DNA of 64,000 bases, taken from the NCBI RefSeq assembly GCF_026966905.1, contig NZ_JAPUBN010000010.1, forward strand, positions 186,001 to 250,000, read 5' to 3'. The position numbers and the translations under genes are program-made. The first letter of the stretch is position 1; each line of letters starts with the position of its first letter. Source of the stretch: Marinomonas phaeophyticola (GTDB lineage Bacteria > Pseudomonadota > Gammaproteobacteria > Pseudomonadales > Marinomonadaceae). This document shows positions 37,471 through 47,246 of this stretch, piece after piece. The notes beneath the pieces are model-generated. The model searched no databases and was not told the origin of the DNA. It saw only the letters and a list, made by a program, of their open reading frames with translations.

Positions 37471-38364
37471 ATGTCTAGTACAAAAAACAAAACACCTGAA
37501 TATGAAATCCTTGGTGATACTATTGATACTATTCGATATCTAGAACATGGCTTTCCTAGCGATTTGGTTCGTTGGCATGCTCACGATGATTATGAATTGC
37601 ATTTAATCGTATCAACTAAAGGGAAAGTGTTTGTTGGCGACTATATTGGTTCATTCTCTCCTGGGCAGATTATATTAGTGGGCCCAAGATTACCGCATAA
37701 TTGGGTCTGTCAAAATGATCAAGACCCAGTTGATGTGCGTGACATGGCGATTCGCTTTGATCATCAATCTTTCTCTGAAGGCATGAAAATAATACCTGAA
37801 TTTTCTGAATTATTGCCTCTCTTGGCAAAGGCCAAATCCGGTATAGAGTTCCTTGATCTGGATTTAAACGAGCTTATTCGAAGATTTCAAGAAATACGCG
37901 ATGCTCAAGGGTTAAGTAAGTTGCTCTCTACGCTATCTTTATTACACCGCTTGGCAAACTGCCAGAATTACCGTTTACTCTCTACAGCCCAAATTGATCA
38001 GAAAACCAGTGAAGTCCAGCAGCGTAAAATTAATACCGTTGTTGATTACGTCTCTCAGTACTACGGCGATGAAATAAGCTTGTCTACTGCAGCAGAGCTA
38101 ATTGGTATGTCAGATAGTCACTTCTCCCGTTTCTTCAAAAAAGCGACAGGCAATCGGTTTATTGAATTTGTAAATCGAGTACGTATTAGCCGGGCGTGTA
38201 ATCTTTTGGCTGAAACGGATTCCCAAATTGCGACCATTTGTTTTCAAGTCGGATTTAATAATATAGCCAATTTTAATCGCCGTTTTCATGAGTTAAAGGG
38301 AGTGACCCCTAGGGAATTTAGATCTCAACAATTGAATAATAATGATATGGAAATTGAACACTAG
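37471..38364 (+). CDS. AraC family transcriptional regulator of the polyol operon
   Basis: This 297-residue protein has an N-terminal cupin-type ligand domain (RWHAHDDYELHLIVSTKGKVFVGDYIGSFSPGQIILVGPRLPHNW) and a C-terminal AraC HTH (about 190-285, LSTAAELIGMSDSHFSRFFKKATG and IATICFQVGFNNIANFNRRFHELKGVTPREFR). Its place 73 bp after the polyol dehydrogenase implies local control, as with MtlR in Pseudomonas. A dyad upstream of the binding-protein gene may be its operator. Confidence 0.88.
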   Translation: MSSTKNKTPEYEILGDTIDTIRYLEHGFPSDLVRWHAHDDYELHLIVSTKGKVFVGDYIGSFSPGQIILVGPRLPHNWVCQNDQDPVDVRDMAIRFDHQSFSEGMKIIPEFSELLPLLAKAKSGIEFLDLDLNELIRRFQEIRDAQGLSKLLSTLSLLHRLANCQNYRLLSTAQIDQKTSEVQQRKINTVVDYVSQYYGDEISLSTAAELIGMSDSHFSRFFKKATGNRFIEFVNRVRISRACNLLAETDSQIATICFQVGFNNIANFNRRFHELKGVTPREFRSQQLNNNDMEIEH

Positions 38365-38492
38365 TTATCGTAAGTAATTTTATAAAAGAATATACATTGT
38401 TTTTATACGATTACTGTCCATTCCATGAATATACAAAATATTAAGTTAAAGTAATCAGTTTATTTGTCGATTCATAATTATAGGAGTTAATT

Positions 38493-38543
38493 ATGTTGGT
38501 TTTTATTTCTATATATGTCATTTATGATATGACGTATATTTAA
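38493..38543 (+). CDS. Possible 16-residue leader peptide upstream of the pepsin operon
   Basis: The ORF encodes MLVFISIYVIYDMTYI. It has a strong ribosome-binding site (TAGGAG, 6-7 bases before ATG) that is absent from random ATGs nearby. Most of its 3' half lies in an 11-bp inverted repeat (38511-38521 and 38529-38539, one mismatch, 7-bp loop). It may be a leader, a small membrane peptide, or chance in AT-rich DNA. Confidence 0.3.
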   Translation: MLVFISIYVIYDMTYI

Positions 38544-38626
38544 ATTATGCAGAATTTGAATATATAGACTACCTTTAGCTGTTGCTTCTATTCATTTTAT
38601 AGATAGCCTGTAATGGAAAGCGATTT

Positions 38627-39841
38627 ATGTCTGAAATGAAAAACCAATCGAAAATGTCAGGGATGGGTATACGACTGTCTCTTTTAAAAGGTCCTTTTCA
38701 AAATAATGGAGCTTCTCCTTGGTACGCTGAAATTAATCTGGGGACTCCAGAGCAATTACTGAAGTTTTCTTTTGATACAGGCAGTAATTTCATTTGGGTC
38801 ACTTCCAGCTTATGCGATAACAACACCTGTCATCATTATGGGGGAGGTCAATTCAACTACAGTAAATCTTCCTCTTTTCATTGGCTTTCGAGTACAGATC
38901 AAACCGTTGACTTTGGTCCTTGGGGAGATATGCAAGTTAGATCTGGCAATGATATTTTTACTCTTCCTAACATAGATGCTTTTACTGGCGATAACGTTCA
39001 ACTCACGTCAGATATCTACCTTTCTAAAAACTATGAAGGGACACAGTTTGAAGCTTTAGATTGGGATGGCGGCATAGGTATGCCGAGTTTGACGACAAGC
39101 TCTCAAAACGATGATGTCAACACAAAGCTATTTTCTTATCGAAATAGGGGACAGAAAAATGGTGAGGAGTCGTTTCATTTTTTAGCTAGTTTGATCGCAA
39201 CAGGCTACGTTAATAAAAACAAAGCGTATTTAGCCTTTGAAACAGACCAGAGTTCAAATCTGGGTACTGTTTCTATGGGGGTATTAAATCCGTCCTATAA
39301 GGATTCTCTAGAATACTGTTTTCTACCTTGGAGCGAATATAGTGAGCCAGGAGGTGAGTATCTTTGGACGACAAAAATGGCCGAATTTAAAATGGGTGAT
39401 CATAGCCTAGCTAAAGACATCTTATTTGCTCTTGATACAGGGTCTTCTCAGTATAAAGGGGCCCCGAGTGCCATGTATGACGCTTTTTTAATGGCCTTAT
39501 TACAAACAGAAGACCTGACTGTCATTTTAGAGGGTGATGATCCTAATAATAAACCTACGCTAACGTTGCCGTCATCAACCTATAATGTAAAAATCGAAGA
39601 GGGTATGTTTCAAGGGCATGTTATCCCACAATTCCGCCCCTTGAATGGTGTAGAAGGGCTTATCCTTGTCGGCTCTGTATTAATGGATTTTTTGTATACG
39701 GTCTATGAATATCAAGCGGTTGAAAAAGTGAATGAAGGCATTACGCTTATACCGATTGGTATGTGGCTATTTAATAAGCCAGATGGACCTAAAATCATAC
39801 AGAATAGGCAATCAACGGTGGCATCTATTTTTTGTTCTTAA
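38627..39841 (+). CDS. Pepsin-like aspartic protease (family A1), bacterial
   Basis: This 404-residue protein has both lobes of a eukaryotic-type pepsin. The first catalytic motif is FDTGSNFIWV (D50) followed by SSLCDNNTC, like the disulfide loop after the pepsin DTG. The second is ALDTGSSQYKG (D270). WYAEINLGTPEQ and the MGVLNPSYK region match the fold. It has no signal peptide and almost no propeptide, as recalled for the bacterial shewasins, so it should act in the cytoplasm without zymogen activation. The flap tyrosine position appears to be phenylalanine (VDFGPWG). Rare pepsin homologues are reported from Marinomonas, Shewanella, Colwellia and Sinorhizobium. It leads an operon with avidin-like and signalling genes. 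Confidence 0.9.
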   Translation: MSEMKNQSKMSGMGIRLSLLKGPFQNNGASPWYAEINLGTPEQLLKFSFDTGSNFIWVTSSLCDNNTCHHYGGGQFNYSKSSSFHWLSSTDQTVDFGPWGDMQVRSGNDIFTLPNIDAFTGDNVQLTSDIYLSKNYEGTQFEALDWDGGIGMPSLTTSSQNDDVNTKLFSYRNRGQKNGEESFHFLASLIATGYVNKNKAYLAFETDQSSNLGTVSMGVLNPSYKDSLEYCFLPWSEYSEPGGEYLWTTKMAEFKMGDHSLAKDILFALDTGSSQYKGAPSAMYDAFLMALLQTEDLTVILEGDDPNNKPTLTLPSSTYNVKIEEGMFQGHVIPQFRPLNGVEGLILVGSVLMDFLYTVYEYQAVEKVNEGITLIPIGMWLFNKPDGPKIIQNRQSTVASIFCS

Positions 39842-39855
39842 GAGGATACAAAGTA

Positions 39856-40659
39856 ATGACTGTGACAATAAATGGATGCTGGGAAAACAGTTATGGTTCA
39901 AAAATGAACTTGATTGTATTGAGTGATGGGTGGGTGTTTGGTGATTATACTTCGACTACAGGAGCGTCTGGAACGTATTTTGTACTTGGTCGAGTGAGTC
40001 ATCAACCCGTCACCAAAGACGTTGGACAGGCGTTAGTACTTTCTATTTTTTGGAAGCCTATCCATAAAGCACCGCCCGATAATAGCTGGCATTGGGTCTC
40101 TTCTTATTGCGGACAATTGCAAAGTAATGGGACGTTAACGGTTGTTAATTCTTTGGTAGTATCGATGGAATATGAGGGTATTGCGATAGGAAGTTATATT
40201 GATAATCTTACCTTTAAAAAATCAATAAGTACTTCTTCTTCTCTTCCTCAGCCTTCTTTTTTTGATCTATTTAATTGCTCTACATCATGCCTGCATAAAT
40301 GTGCTCTAACAGGGCTATGGCAGGATACTGAAGAGGGAATATCGTTAAATTTAGCCACTTTTAATGTTGAGATTGGTCTCATTAAAGGGACATTAAAATA
40401 TGAGGGCGAAACGATTGAAATGCGCGGTTTTTATGATATGAATGCCGATTCAATAGGGTTGCAGTCGATCACATTAAGTGGATGCTTATCAGGTAATCCT
40501 ATCGCACTAAGTGGGTCGTTAAATACTGAAAAAAACACACTAACTCTATTTCGTTGGTTGGCGTGTGGAACCACTAGCGAAGAAGTCTTTTTACAAGCTA
40601 ATGCTAGTGGCTGGATTTTAAATAAACAATCATCTGACTCAGAAGAAAATAAGGAATAG
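39856..40659 (+). CDS. Avidin-like protein with a second barrel-like repeat
   Basis: This 267-residue protein, from ATG 39856 with AGAGGA upstream, starts 14 bp after the protease stop. Residues 4-122 follow the avidin fold: INGCWENSYGSKMNLIVL, GDYTSTTGASGTYFVLG and IFWKPI, with the GQ-containing SSYCGQL and a closing GSYIDNLTF. By streptavidin numbering N23, S27, Y43, S45, W79 and D128 appear as N11, S15, Y31, S33, W66 and D116, while W92 is Y84, N49 is A, and W108 seems lost. So some small ligand, perhaps biotin weakly, may bind. Residues 150-257 start LTGLWQD and end LQANASGWILNK, suggesting a divergent second barrel. No signal peptide is seen. Confidence 0.8.
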   Translation: MTVTINGCWENSYGSKMNLIVLSDGWVFGDYTSTTGASGTYFVLGRVSHQPVTKDVGQALVLSIFWKPIHKAPPDNSWHWVSSYCGQLQSNGTLTVVNSLVVSMEYEGIAIGSYIDNLTFKKSISTSSSLPQPSFFDLFNCSTSCLHKCALTGLWQDTEEGISLNLATFNVEIGLIKGTLKYEGETIEMRGFYDMNADSIGLQSITLSGCLSGNPIALSGSLNTEKNTLTLFRWLACGTTSEEVFLQANASGWILNKQSSDSEENKE

Positions 40660-40663
40660 CTTC

Positions 40664-43046
40664 ATGCGCTTACACCAAGTGTTTGACCAAGCTGAACATG
40701 ATGGAATGGTTATTGAGTGTTTTCTGCAGATGTGGAAACACTCTGCGGATTTGATGTTCATCATGGCAGTAGAAGATAAAGGTGAATTTACTCTATTTGA
40801 TAATAACCCTGCTTCTAAGAAAGTTATGGGGTTGGATGCGGATCTAAATGTACATCGTTTAGATATCAGAGCGATTTTTGGTGATGAAGTTACCGAACAA
40901 GTTTATGAAACCTATCGAGAAGTGATACTGGCGAAAAAGCCAATATCAATTGAGCAAAATGGCATTCGAGGTGATGGCTCTAGTATCTATTTTGATACCC
41001 TTTTTGTTCCTATATTTAGTGAGCAAGGAGAGCCTTTGTTTGTTTGTGGTGTCAGCCGTGATATTACCAAAATAAAAGAGGCCGAACAGGTTGCGATCAA
41101 AGCGAATGAGAAGTTAAAAGAATACAGTTACGCATTAGAAGAAATAAATCAAAATTTAGATAAAAAAGTCCAAGAAAGAACGATTGAACTGGAAAATTCT
41201 AAAAAAATTGCCGAAGAAGCCTTACAGGCAAAATCTTCTTTTGTTGCCAGAATGAGCCACGAGATACGTACCCCCATCAATGCTGTCATCGGTTTGAGTG
41301 ATTTAGCGTTAAAAACAGAGCTAGATAGTAATCAGAAAGATTTTATTGGTAAGATTTTAGAGTCTGGGGAAACCTTGTTAGAGCTTGTGAATGACGTTCT
41401 AGATTTTTCAAAAATGGAAGCCGGAAAACTGCTCGTTGAAAGAATTCCATTTTCGATAGAAAAGATAGCACGAAGAGTTTGCAATATGAACTCTATTAAA
41501 GCAGAAGAAAAGCAGCTAACATTTCTTTGCCACATCGATGAAAAAGTACCAAAAGTTCTTATAGGTGATCCACTTCGTATCCAGCAAATTATAGTAAATT
41601 TAACCAGTAATGCGATTAAATTTACTGACCACGGAGAGGTGTGTTTACGTATTACATCTGAAGAGTATGAAGAGCAAGGGATACTTTTACAGTGTGAAGT
41701 GTCAGACACGGGCATAGGTATTTCTAAAGAACAAATTGACCGGTTATTTCAGTCTTTCAGTCAGGCAGATACGAGTATCACACGTAAATTTGGTGGCACG
41801 GGTTTAGGTCTTTCTATTTCACAACAGTTATGTGAGTTGATGGGTGGGCAAATTCACGTATCGAGTGAGCAGGGCGTAGGGACTAAGTTTACAATGTCTC
41901 TTCCTTTATTTTCCGGTTCTACTGCTTCCCATTCGACACATAAAGATCCGCTGGATGGGTTAGATAAAGTAGAAAGTGTTCCTGATTTATCTGGATGTCG
42001 TATCTTATTGGTAGATGATCATCCGATTAATCGTCATGTGGCTATAGGGTATTTAGATGAAACGAAGGCTTCGATTGATACTGCAATTAGTGGTCTACAA
42101 GCATTGAAAAAACTACAAGAAGAAGAGTTTGATGTCGTCCTATTAGATATCCAAATGCCTGAGATGGACGGCTTTACTGTCGCTAAGAAAATCAGAAATG
42201 ATTTGAAATTACTGACTTTACCTATTATTGCTATGACGGCTCATGTGGATGAGAGCTCGATACAAGACAGTTATAATAGTGGTATGAATGATCATATTGG
42301 TAAACCTGTTAATAAGTATGTTTTATACGAAACACTTCAAAAATACTTGAGAGTAAGTATCGATAATACCAAGCTTGATACGGACGTTATTGATATTTCA
42401 GAAAAGAGTGTGCCGAGTGAATATGAGGCCTTATTCGTTGGTATAAAAAAATTGAATCCATAAATGTAGATAAAGCAATACAGAATATGGGGAGAATGCC
42501 TCTTCTTTATTTGGATGTAGTGCGTTTTTTTATAAACAGTATAGCCAACAAGTTGACTCTTTGTTTAAAATTGAAGTTGGTAAAGATAATGATCAAATTT
42601 TAGAGTTTGTTCATACTCTAAAATCAAGCGCAGCTTATATTGGTGCCTTTGAATTATCGACGAGCTGTTCTATTTTAGAGGAAGCGTTATTAAATGGTAA
42701 TGGAACGAATGCATTTTTAGTCTCAGTTTTGCATTCTCTAGATAGGTATATTGGTCAACTAAGTCCCTTATTTGAAAATGAACTTAGTCAAAAAACTATT
42801 CCTAAGTCTGGTTACCCTGATTCTAATGTTGGAAAGTTAAAAGAAGTTTTGATTGAACTTTTGCCTCTTTTACAAACATCTGATTTTTCAGCTGAAAACT
42901 ATTTTGATTCGTTACATTCTTTAGTTGCCAACACAGAACATGTTAGTCTTGTTGGGGAGTTAGTATGGAACGTTGAAGAAGTAGAGTATGAAAGAGCCGC
43001 TGAAATTGTCCAACGGTTGTTAGCGCAAATTCAAGGTACTCAGTAA
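40664..43046 (+). pseudogene. Hybrid histidine kinase PAS-HisKA-HATPase-REC-Hpt, split by two frameshifts
   Basis: The start is 4 bp after the avidin-like gene. Domains in order: PAS (about 25-140), coiled coil (about 145-190), HisKA with phosphoacceptor in RMSHEIRTPINAVIGLSDL, HATPase with DTGIGI and GGTGLGLSI, REC with LLDIQMPEMDG, and a C-terminal Hpt with HTLKSSAAYIG. The frame breaks at the A run 42445-42451 and again at the T run 42525-42531. One extra base at each restores a continuous protein of about 790 residues through NVDKAIQNMGRMP and VVRFFYKQYSQQ. No membrane helix is seen, so sensing is cytoplasmic. The stop overlaps the start of the response-regulator gene. Confidence 0.88.
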
Positions 43047-43969
43047 TGACAGAAACTCAACGAGTGTTAGTTATTGATGATGAAAAAATAAACTTGAAAA
43101 TCATCAGCGATATATTACGTGGAGACGTAGACGTTACCCTTGCTAAAAGTGGTTCGCAAGGAATTCGAAAGGCCATTGAATTAAAACCTGACCTCATTTT
43201 ACTTGATGTTTTAATGCCAGATATGGACGGCTTTGAAACAATGGCGATTTTAAATCGAGATGTACGCACCTGTGCGATTCCTGTTATTTTTATAACCGCT
43301 TTAGATGATGCTAGACATGAAGAAAAAGGCTTGTTACTTGGTGCAAGTGATTATATACAAAAACCTTTTAATGCAGAGATTATTAGGGCGCGAATTAACT
43401 TACATTTACAACTCTCGCAGCAGCGTAAAATGTTAGAAAGATTAGCCAATATTGATCCTCTTACTTCGCTAGCGAACAGACGAAAATACCAAGAAAGATT
43501 ATTTCAGGAATGGGATTCAGCATTAACATCAAAATCCCCATTATCCTTAGTTGTGATGGATATCGATGACTTTAAACAGTTTAATGACCATCATGGCCAT
43601 GCAGAGGGGGATAAAGTGCTTCAGCAGGTAGCGAGAGTAATATCAAGTCAATTTCAGCGTTCTATTGATTTAGTGGCTCGTTATGGTGGGGAAGAGTTTG
43701 TTGCCCTACTGCCTAACTGTAATAAAGAGTATGCCATGGAAGTGGTCGGTTCTTGTGCAAAAGCAATAGAGAATTTACAGCATACATACCACCATAATGA
43801 TAAAAAATATACAGTAACCATTAGTTCTGGTGGTGTTACTTATGTACCTGACTCATCTGGAAAGGTCGAAGATTTATTTAGTGCGGCAGATAAGATGTTG
43901 TATTTAGCGAAACAAAAAGGGAAAAATTGTGTTCTTTGGACAAATAATGACTTACTGACGTCCTTATAA
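43046..43969 (+). CDS. Response regulator diguanylate cyclase (REC-GGDEF)
   Basis: This 307-residue protein has a receiver domain (about 6-120, acceptor aspartate in LLDVLMPDMDG, DD pair near 12) and a GGDEF domain (about 140-300) with the active motif RYGGEEF and a DIDDFKQFNDHHGH metal/substrate loop. No clear I-site RxxD precedes the GGEEF. Its ATG overlaps the kinase stop (TAATG), so it is translationally coupled to the phosphorelay and should be its output, making c-di-GMP on phosphorylation. Confidence 0.92.
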   Translation: MTETQRVLVIDDEKINLKIISDILRGDVDVTLAKSGSQGIRKAIELKPDLILLDVLMPDMDGFETMAILNRDVRTCAIPVIFITALDDARHEEKGLLLGASDYIQKPFNAEIIRARINLHLQLSQQRKMLERLANIDPLTSLANRRKYQERLFQEWDSALTSKSPLSLVVMDIDDFKQFNDHHGHAEGDKVLQQVARVISSQFQRSIDLVARYGGEEFVALLPNCNKEYAMEVVGSCAKAIENLQHTYHHNDKKYTVTISSGGVTYVPDSSGKVEDLFSAADKMLYLAKQKGKNCVLWTNNDLLTSL

Positions 43970-44005
43970 AAGAAGCCTGTTTATTTGCTTATTTTATCTA
44001 TACCA

Positions 44006-45956
44006 CTATTCGAACTGTTTATCCCTTTCATGTTTTATAAAATGAATTGGATTCTTTGGATCACTGATTTGGCTTATGAATGTTGGTTGTCCCTGTTCGT
44101 TTAGAATAACCAAACCAATTCCTGAATGGTTCATTAATCTTTCTCCTCTTGAGGCATTGCTCGGCTTTCTGGCTGAGACCCACATGCCGCGTCTTTTAGT
44201 AAACCAGTTTAAAGGTGACCAAGGTGCGTAAAGCCAACGGTTCAGTCGGTCAAACCAATCCAATAATGTCGTGGGGAATTCATTTTTGATGCCACTGCTC
44301 GTAATCTGCCAGATATTAGGGCTATTTTTACGACCTTTCAACTTAATGTCATAGACAAACGAGTAATGTACATCGCCTGATAAAATAATAAAATTATGAG
44401 GCGTTTTAGGGTGGCGAAATAAATTCATTAGTGCATAGGCAGAGCCAGGATGTGCCATCCAGTTTTCTGCGTCGACCATTAACGGATGTCCAAACCAGGT
44501 GAATATACGCTGTACCGCTTCGATTAGTTTTACTCCAAATATAGGCGCGGGAGAAACCAGAATAACCGCGTTTTCATTATCTTTTAAGATCAGTTGCAAG
44601 TCCGTAAGTGCTTCCCAGTCCATAAGGCCTGAAGGCCGTTGGGGATTTTTTCAGACACCCATCTACGGGTTCTTGTATCTAATACCACCAGAGGCGGTGA
44701 CGTTGGCCATTCATAATGCCATTGATCAAACTGGAGTAACGAGGTGATGAAGTCATCGTGGCTTTGCTTTGTTCTATTATGAAAAAAGCCTCTAAAGACA
44801 CCATGTCTTTATGGGAAAAGGTGTTTGGGTTATTGCCCCAACCTTGAAACAGTAAGTAGGCGATGAGAGCGTTGCCTATAATGCGTCGTGAAAGCGGGTT
44901 TTCGTAGGCTGATTTTTCCCAAGCGGCATTGAGGTTCCAATCGTCCGTGACATCGTGATCATCAAACATCATGGCGCTAGGTAAATGAGCGAGTGCTCTT
45001 TGAACGCTTAGAAGATTCTTTTTGAAATCTAAAATAATCTCTTTTTCTTGCTGATATTTATCTTTATGTTCCTCTAACGCTATTTGTTCTGGGCATTCTA
45101 GAGTAACGAATTGCCAGCAAGTGGGAGACCATACGAGTAAATACATGGCCATCATTTCGCTGAGCGTCATTAAATGATTACGGGCCGTATCTGTCGTAAA
45201 TACGGGTTTTTTGGCGCCCCCAAAAAATTGTTTATGCAACTCTTTAGTTTCTTTCGTGTAAGGTAAAAGTTCGTGTCTTTTGTAATAAAAGGCGTTATTC
45301 GTATGAAGTACAGAGTCATCTTCTAGTTCAGATCCTTCTAGCTGCTCTTCTGGAAGTCCCAGTTTATTAATAACTTGGTGTATGGCATGTAACATGGGGC
45401 CTGCAACGTCATCGGCATAAATTTGATCCCCTGATAAAATAAGCAACGACGGCCACTCTGAAACGTCAGTTGTTTGTAATAAGGTATCAACATTTTTCAA
45501 TCCATCGGTATTACCTTGACTCTTAAAGTGGGGTTTTCGGCAAGATCCATGTAACAATTTAGAAACTTTTTGTTGCAGAATAAATCCTAAGGAGGTGTGC
45601 CCTTGATAGTATAAATCTGAAGCCCAATCGTGCATCTGATAGGACTGATTAGATTCGTTGCTGTTTAACTGAATGTCATACTCAATCCAAATATCAAAAG
45701 GTAACGCGACTTTTGGAATGATATGAATAAAGTGAAGGTATAAATGCTTCCCTGCATGGCAGCAGCGATGAGATACCTCTAAGTTTCCATTATTAGAGGA
45801 TAGCTCATGCTGATTAAATTTTAGTGTTAACGAGGGAGTAAGAGGCATGCTAGTAGCTAGCCAAAAAGTGATCTCGTTAGGTGTTGTTTTACGTAGAATA
45901 GGGCCTGCTAAAACAAGAGGTAATTCAACTGGACTGATTGTTTTTCTTTTAGACAT
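44006..45956 (-). pseudogene. PhoD-like metallophosphatase/phosphodiesterase, split by two frameshifts
   Basis: Frames 44679-45956 and 44006-44623 encode one protein of about 645 residues. Motifs LLILSGDQIYADDV, MMFDDHDVTDDWNLN and FIILSGDVHYSFVY are the PhoD/alkaline phosphatase D metal-binding blocks. Breaks fit one base missing from the A run 44782-44787 and one from the T run 44646-44651 (plus-strand view). Restored segments read EAFFHNRTKQSHDDFITSLL and SEKNPQRPSGLMDWEAL. No signal peptide is seen, which is unusual for PhoD and suggests the cytoplasmic branch. It starts 7 bp after the TPR-GNAT gene and is probably cotranscribed with it. Confidence 0.82.
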
Positions 45957-45963
45957 TCTCTAC

Positions 45964-47028
45964 TCAAAACGGATCGATTGATGGTTTTCTTCCTAACACT
46001 CGTCTAAATAATACGCTTATTTTTTGGCTTTGAAAAAACTCATTCGCTAGGTAGCCATTAACAATTAAATCAAGGTATTTAGATGTACCAGGCCTTTTAA
46101 CGTGAGATCGTAAAATACCTTCTTGTGTGAACCCTAAATGAAGTGTGTTTTTTTGGCTGTAGGTATTATCAGAATAAACATAGCTGTATATTTTATTTAA
46201 TTTTAATTTTTGAAAAGCAAACTCTAAAATTAAAAAAGTAGCTTCTAGGGACACCCATCCACTTCGTTCATGAGGAAAACCTATAAGTAATTCTGCTCTA
46301 GAGTTTAGAGTATTTATATCAACCAAAGATGCGATTCCAATGGGGATACTGTTTTTTTCTATGATCCATTCTACTTTTCCACTCTCAATTGGCTTTTTTT
46401 GTGATTTAGTTAGGCTGTCCTTAATCAATTTTACGGAGGTTCCATGAAACATATTATACTGATTTCTAAAGGTATCATTTTTTCTTATTGCTAATAAAAA
46501 ATCGAAATCTTCATCTGAAGCTCTTCTGAGCGTTAACCTTTTACCTATTAAAGGTGTATCCCAGATGATGGATAATTTGAGTATATTGCGTTTGATATCC
46601 TCTTTGAATTCTGGTTGAGAGTCAGGTACGAATGATAATGCCTGTTGAAAACTCTCGTAGGCCTTCAGCTCTTTGTTTTGAGCGAGAAAAGATCGAGCAA
46701 GAGCAAGATGAGTAGTTGGATCTTGATAGGCAACTTTACAGGCATTGAGAGCGAATAGATGGGCGTCATCTTTCTCTCCGGATTGTAATAACATAGTAGA
46801 TAAAATGGTATTGTATCTGGCGCTATTTGGCTCTATTTTCTGGGCTGTTTTTAGAAGTGAAATAGCTTCGCGGAGATTATTCTCTTCTCCTTTACCGTAA
46901 GCGGTTAGAATGCTTTTTGCATACAGAATATGAGCAACTGTATCTGTATTTCTCAAAGGGCTCAGAAAATCAGATAAGTCTGACCATTTTTCATCGAGTA
47001 TCAATTGATCTATTTCTGTTGGTTGCAT
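45964..47028 (-). CDS. TPR-repeat / GNAT acetyltransferase fusion protein
   Basis: This 354-residue protein joins an N-terminal helical repeat region (about 1-155, with TPR-like AISLLKTAQKIEPNSARYNTILSTMLLQSGEKDDA and SFLAQNKELKAYESFQQALSFVPDS) to a GNAT domain (about 165-330, starting KRLTLRRASDEDFDFLLAIR and ending with HLGFTQEGILRSH), of the RimJ/RimL type. The latter acetylates an amine, often a peptide N-terminus or a sugar amine. The TPR part probably chooses the partner. It precedes the PhoD-like gene by 7 bp. Confidence 0.85.
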   Translation of the reverse strand: MQPTEIDQLILDEKWSDLSDFLSPLRNTDTVAHILYAKSILTAYGKGEENNLREAISLLKTAQKIEPNSARYNTILSTMLLQSGEKDDAHLFALNACKVAYQDPTTHLALARSFLAQNKELKAYESFQQALSFVPDSQPEFKEDIKRNILKLSIIWDTPLIGKRLTLRRASDEDFDFLLAIRKNDTFRNQYNMFHGTSVKLIKDSLTKSQKKPIESGKVEWIIEKNSIPIGIASLVDINTLNSRAELLIGFPHERSGWVSLEATFLILEFAFQKLKLNKIYSYVYSDNTYSQKNTLHLGFTQEGILRSHVKRPGTSKYLDLIVNGYLANEFFQSQKISVLFRRVLGRKPSIDPF

Positions 47029-47246
47029 ATTGATAAATTATCCATTTTCTATGTGCTTTAGGTAATGTCTGTATTTTTTTATGGAATGCTGTAGCGTTTA
47101 ATACTAGCGGTAAAATTTCATATAGGAAATAACTAAAATTAGGGTATTGGTCTTTACTTTTTTATTACTATTGCATTCTAATACCTTGTCGGCTTTGTGC
47201 TATCTTACTGTGTATATCTGTTTAATGACTTTATAAGAGCGAGACT

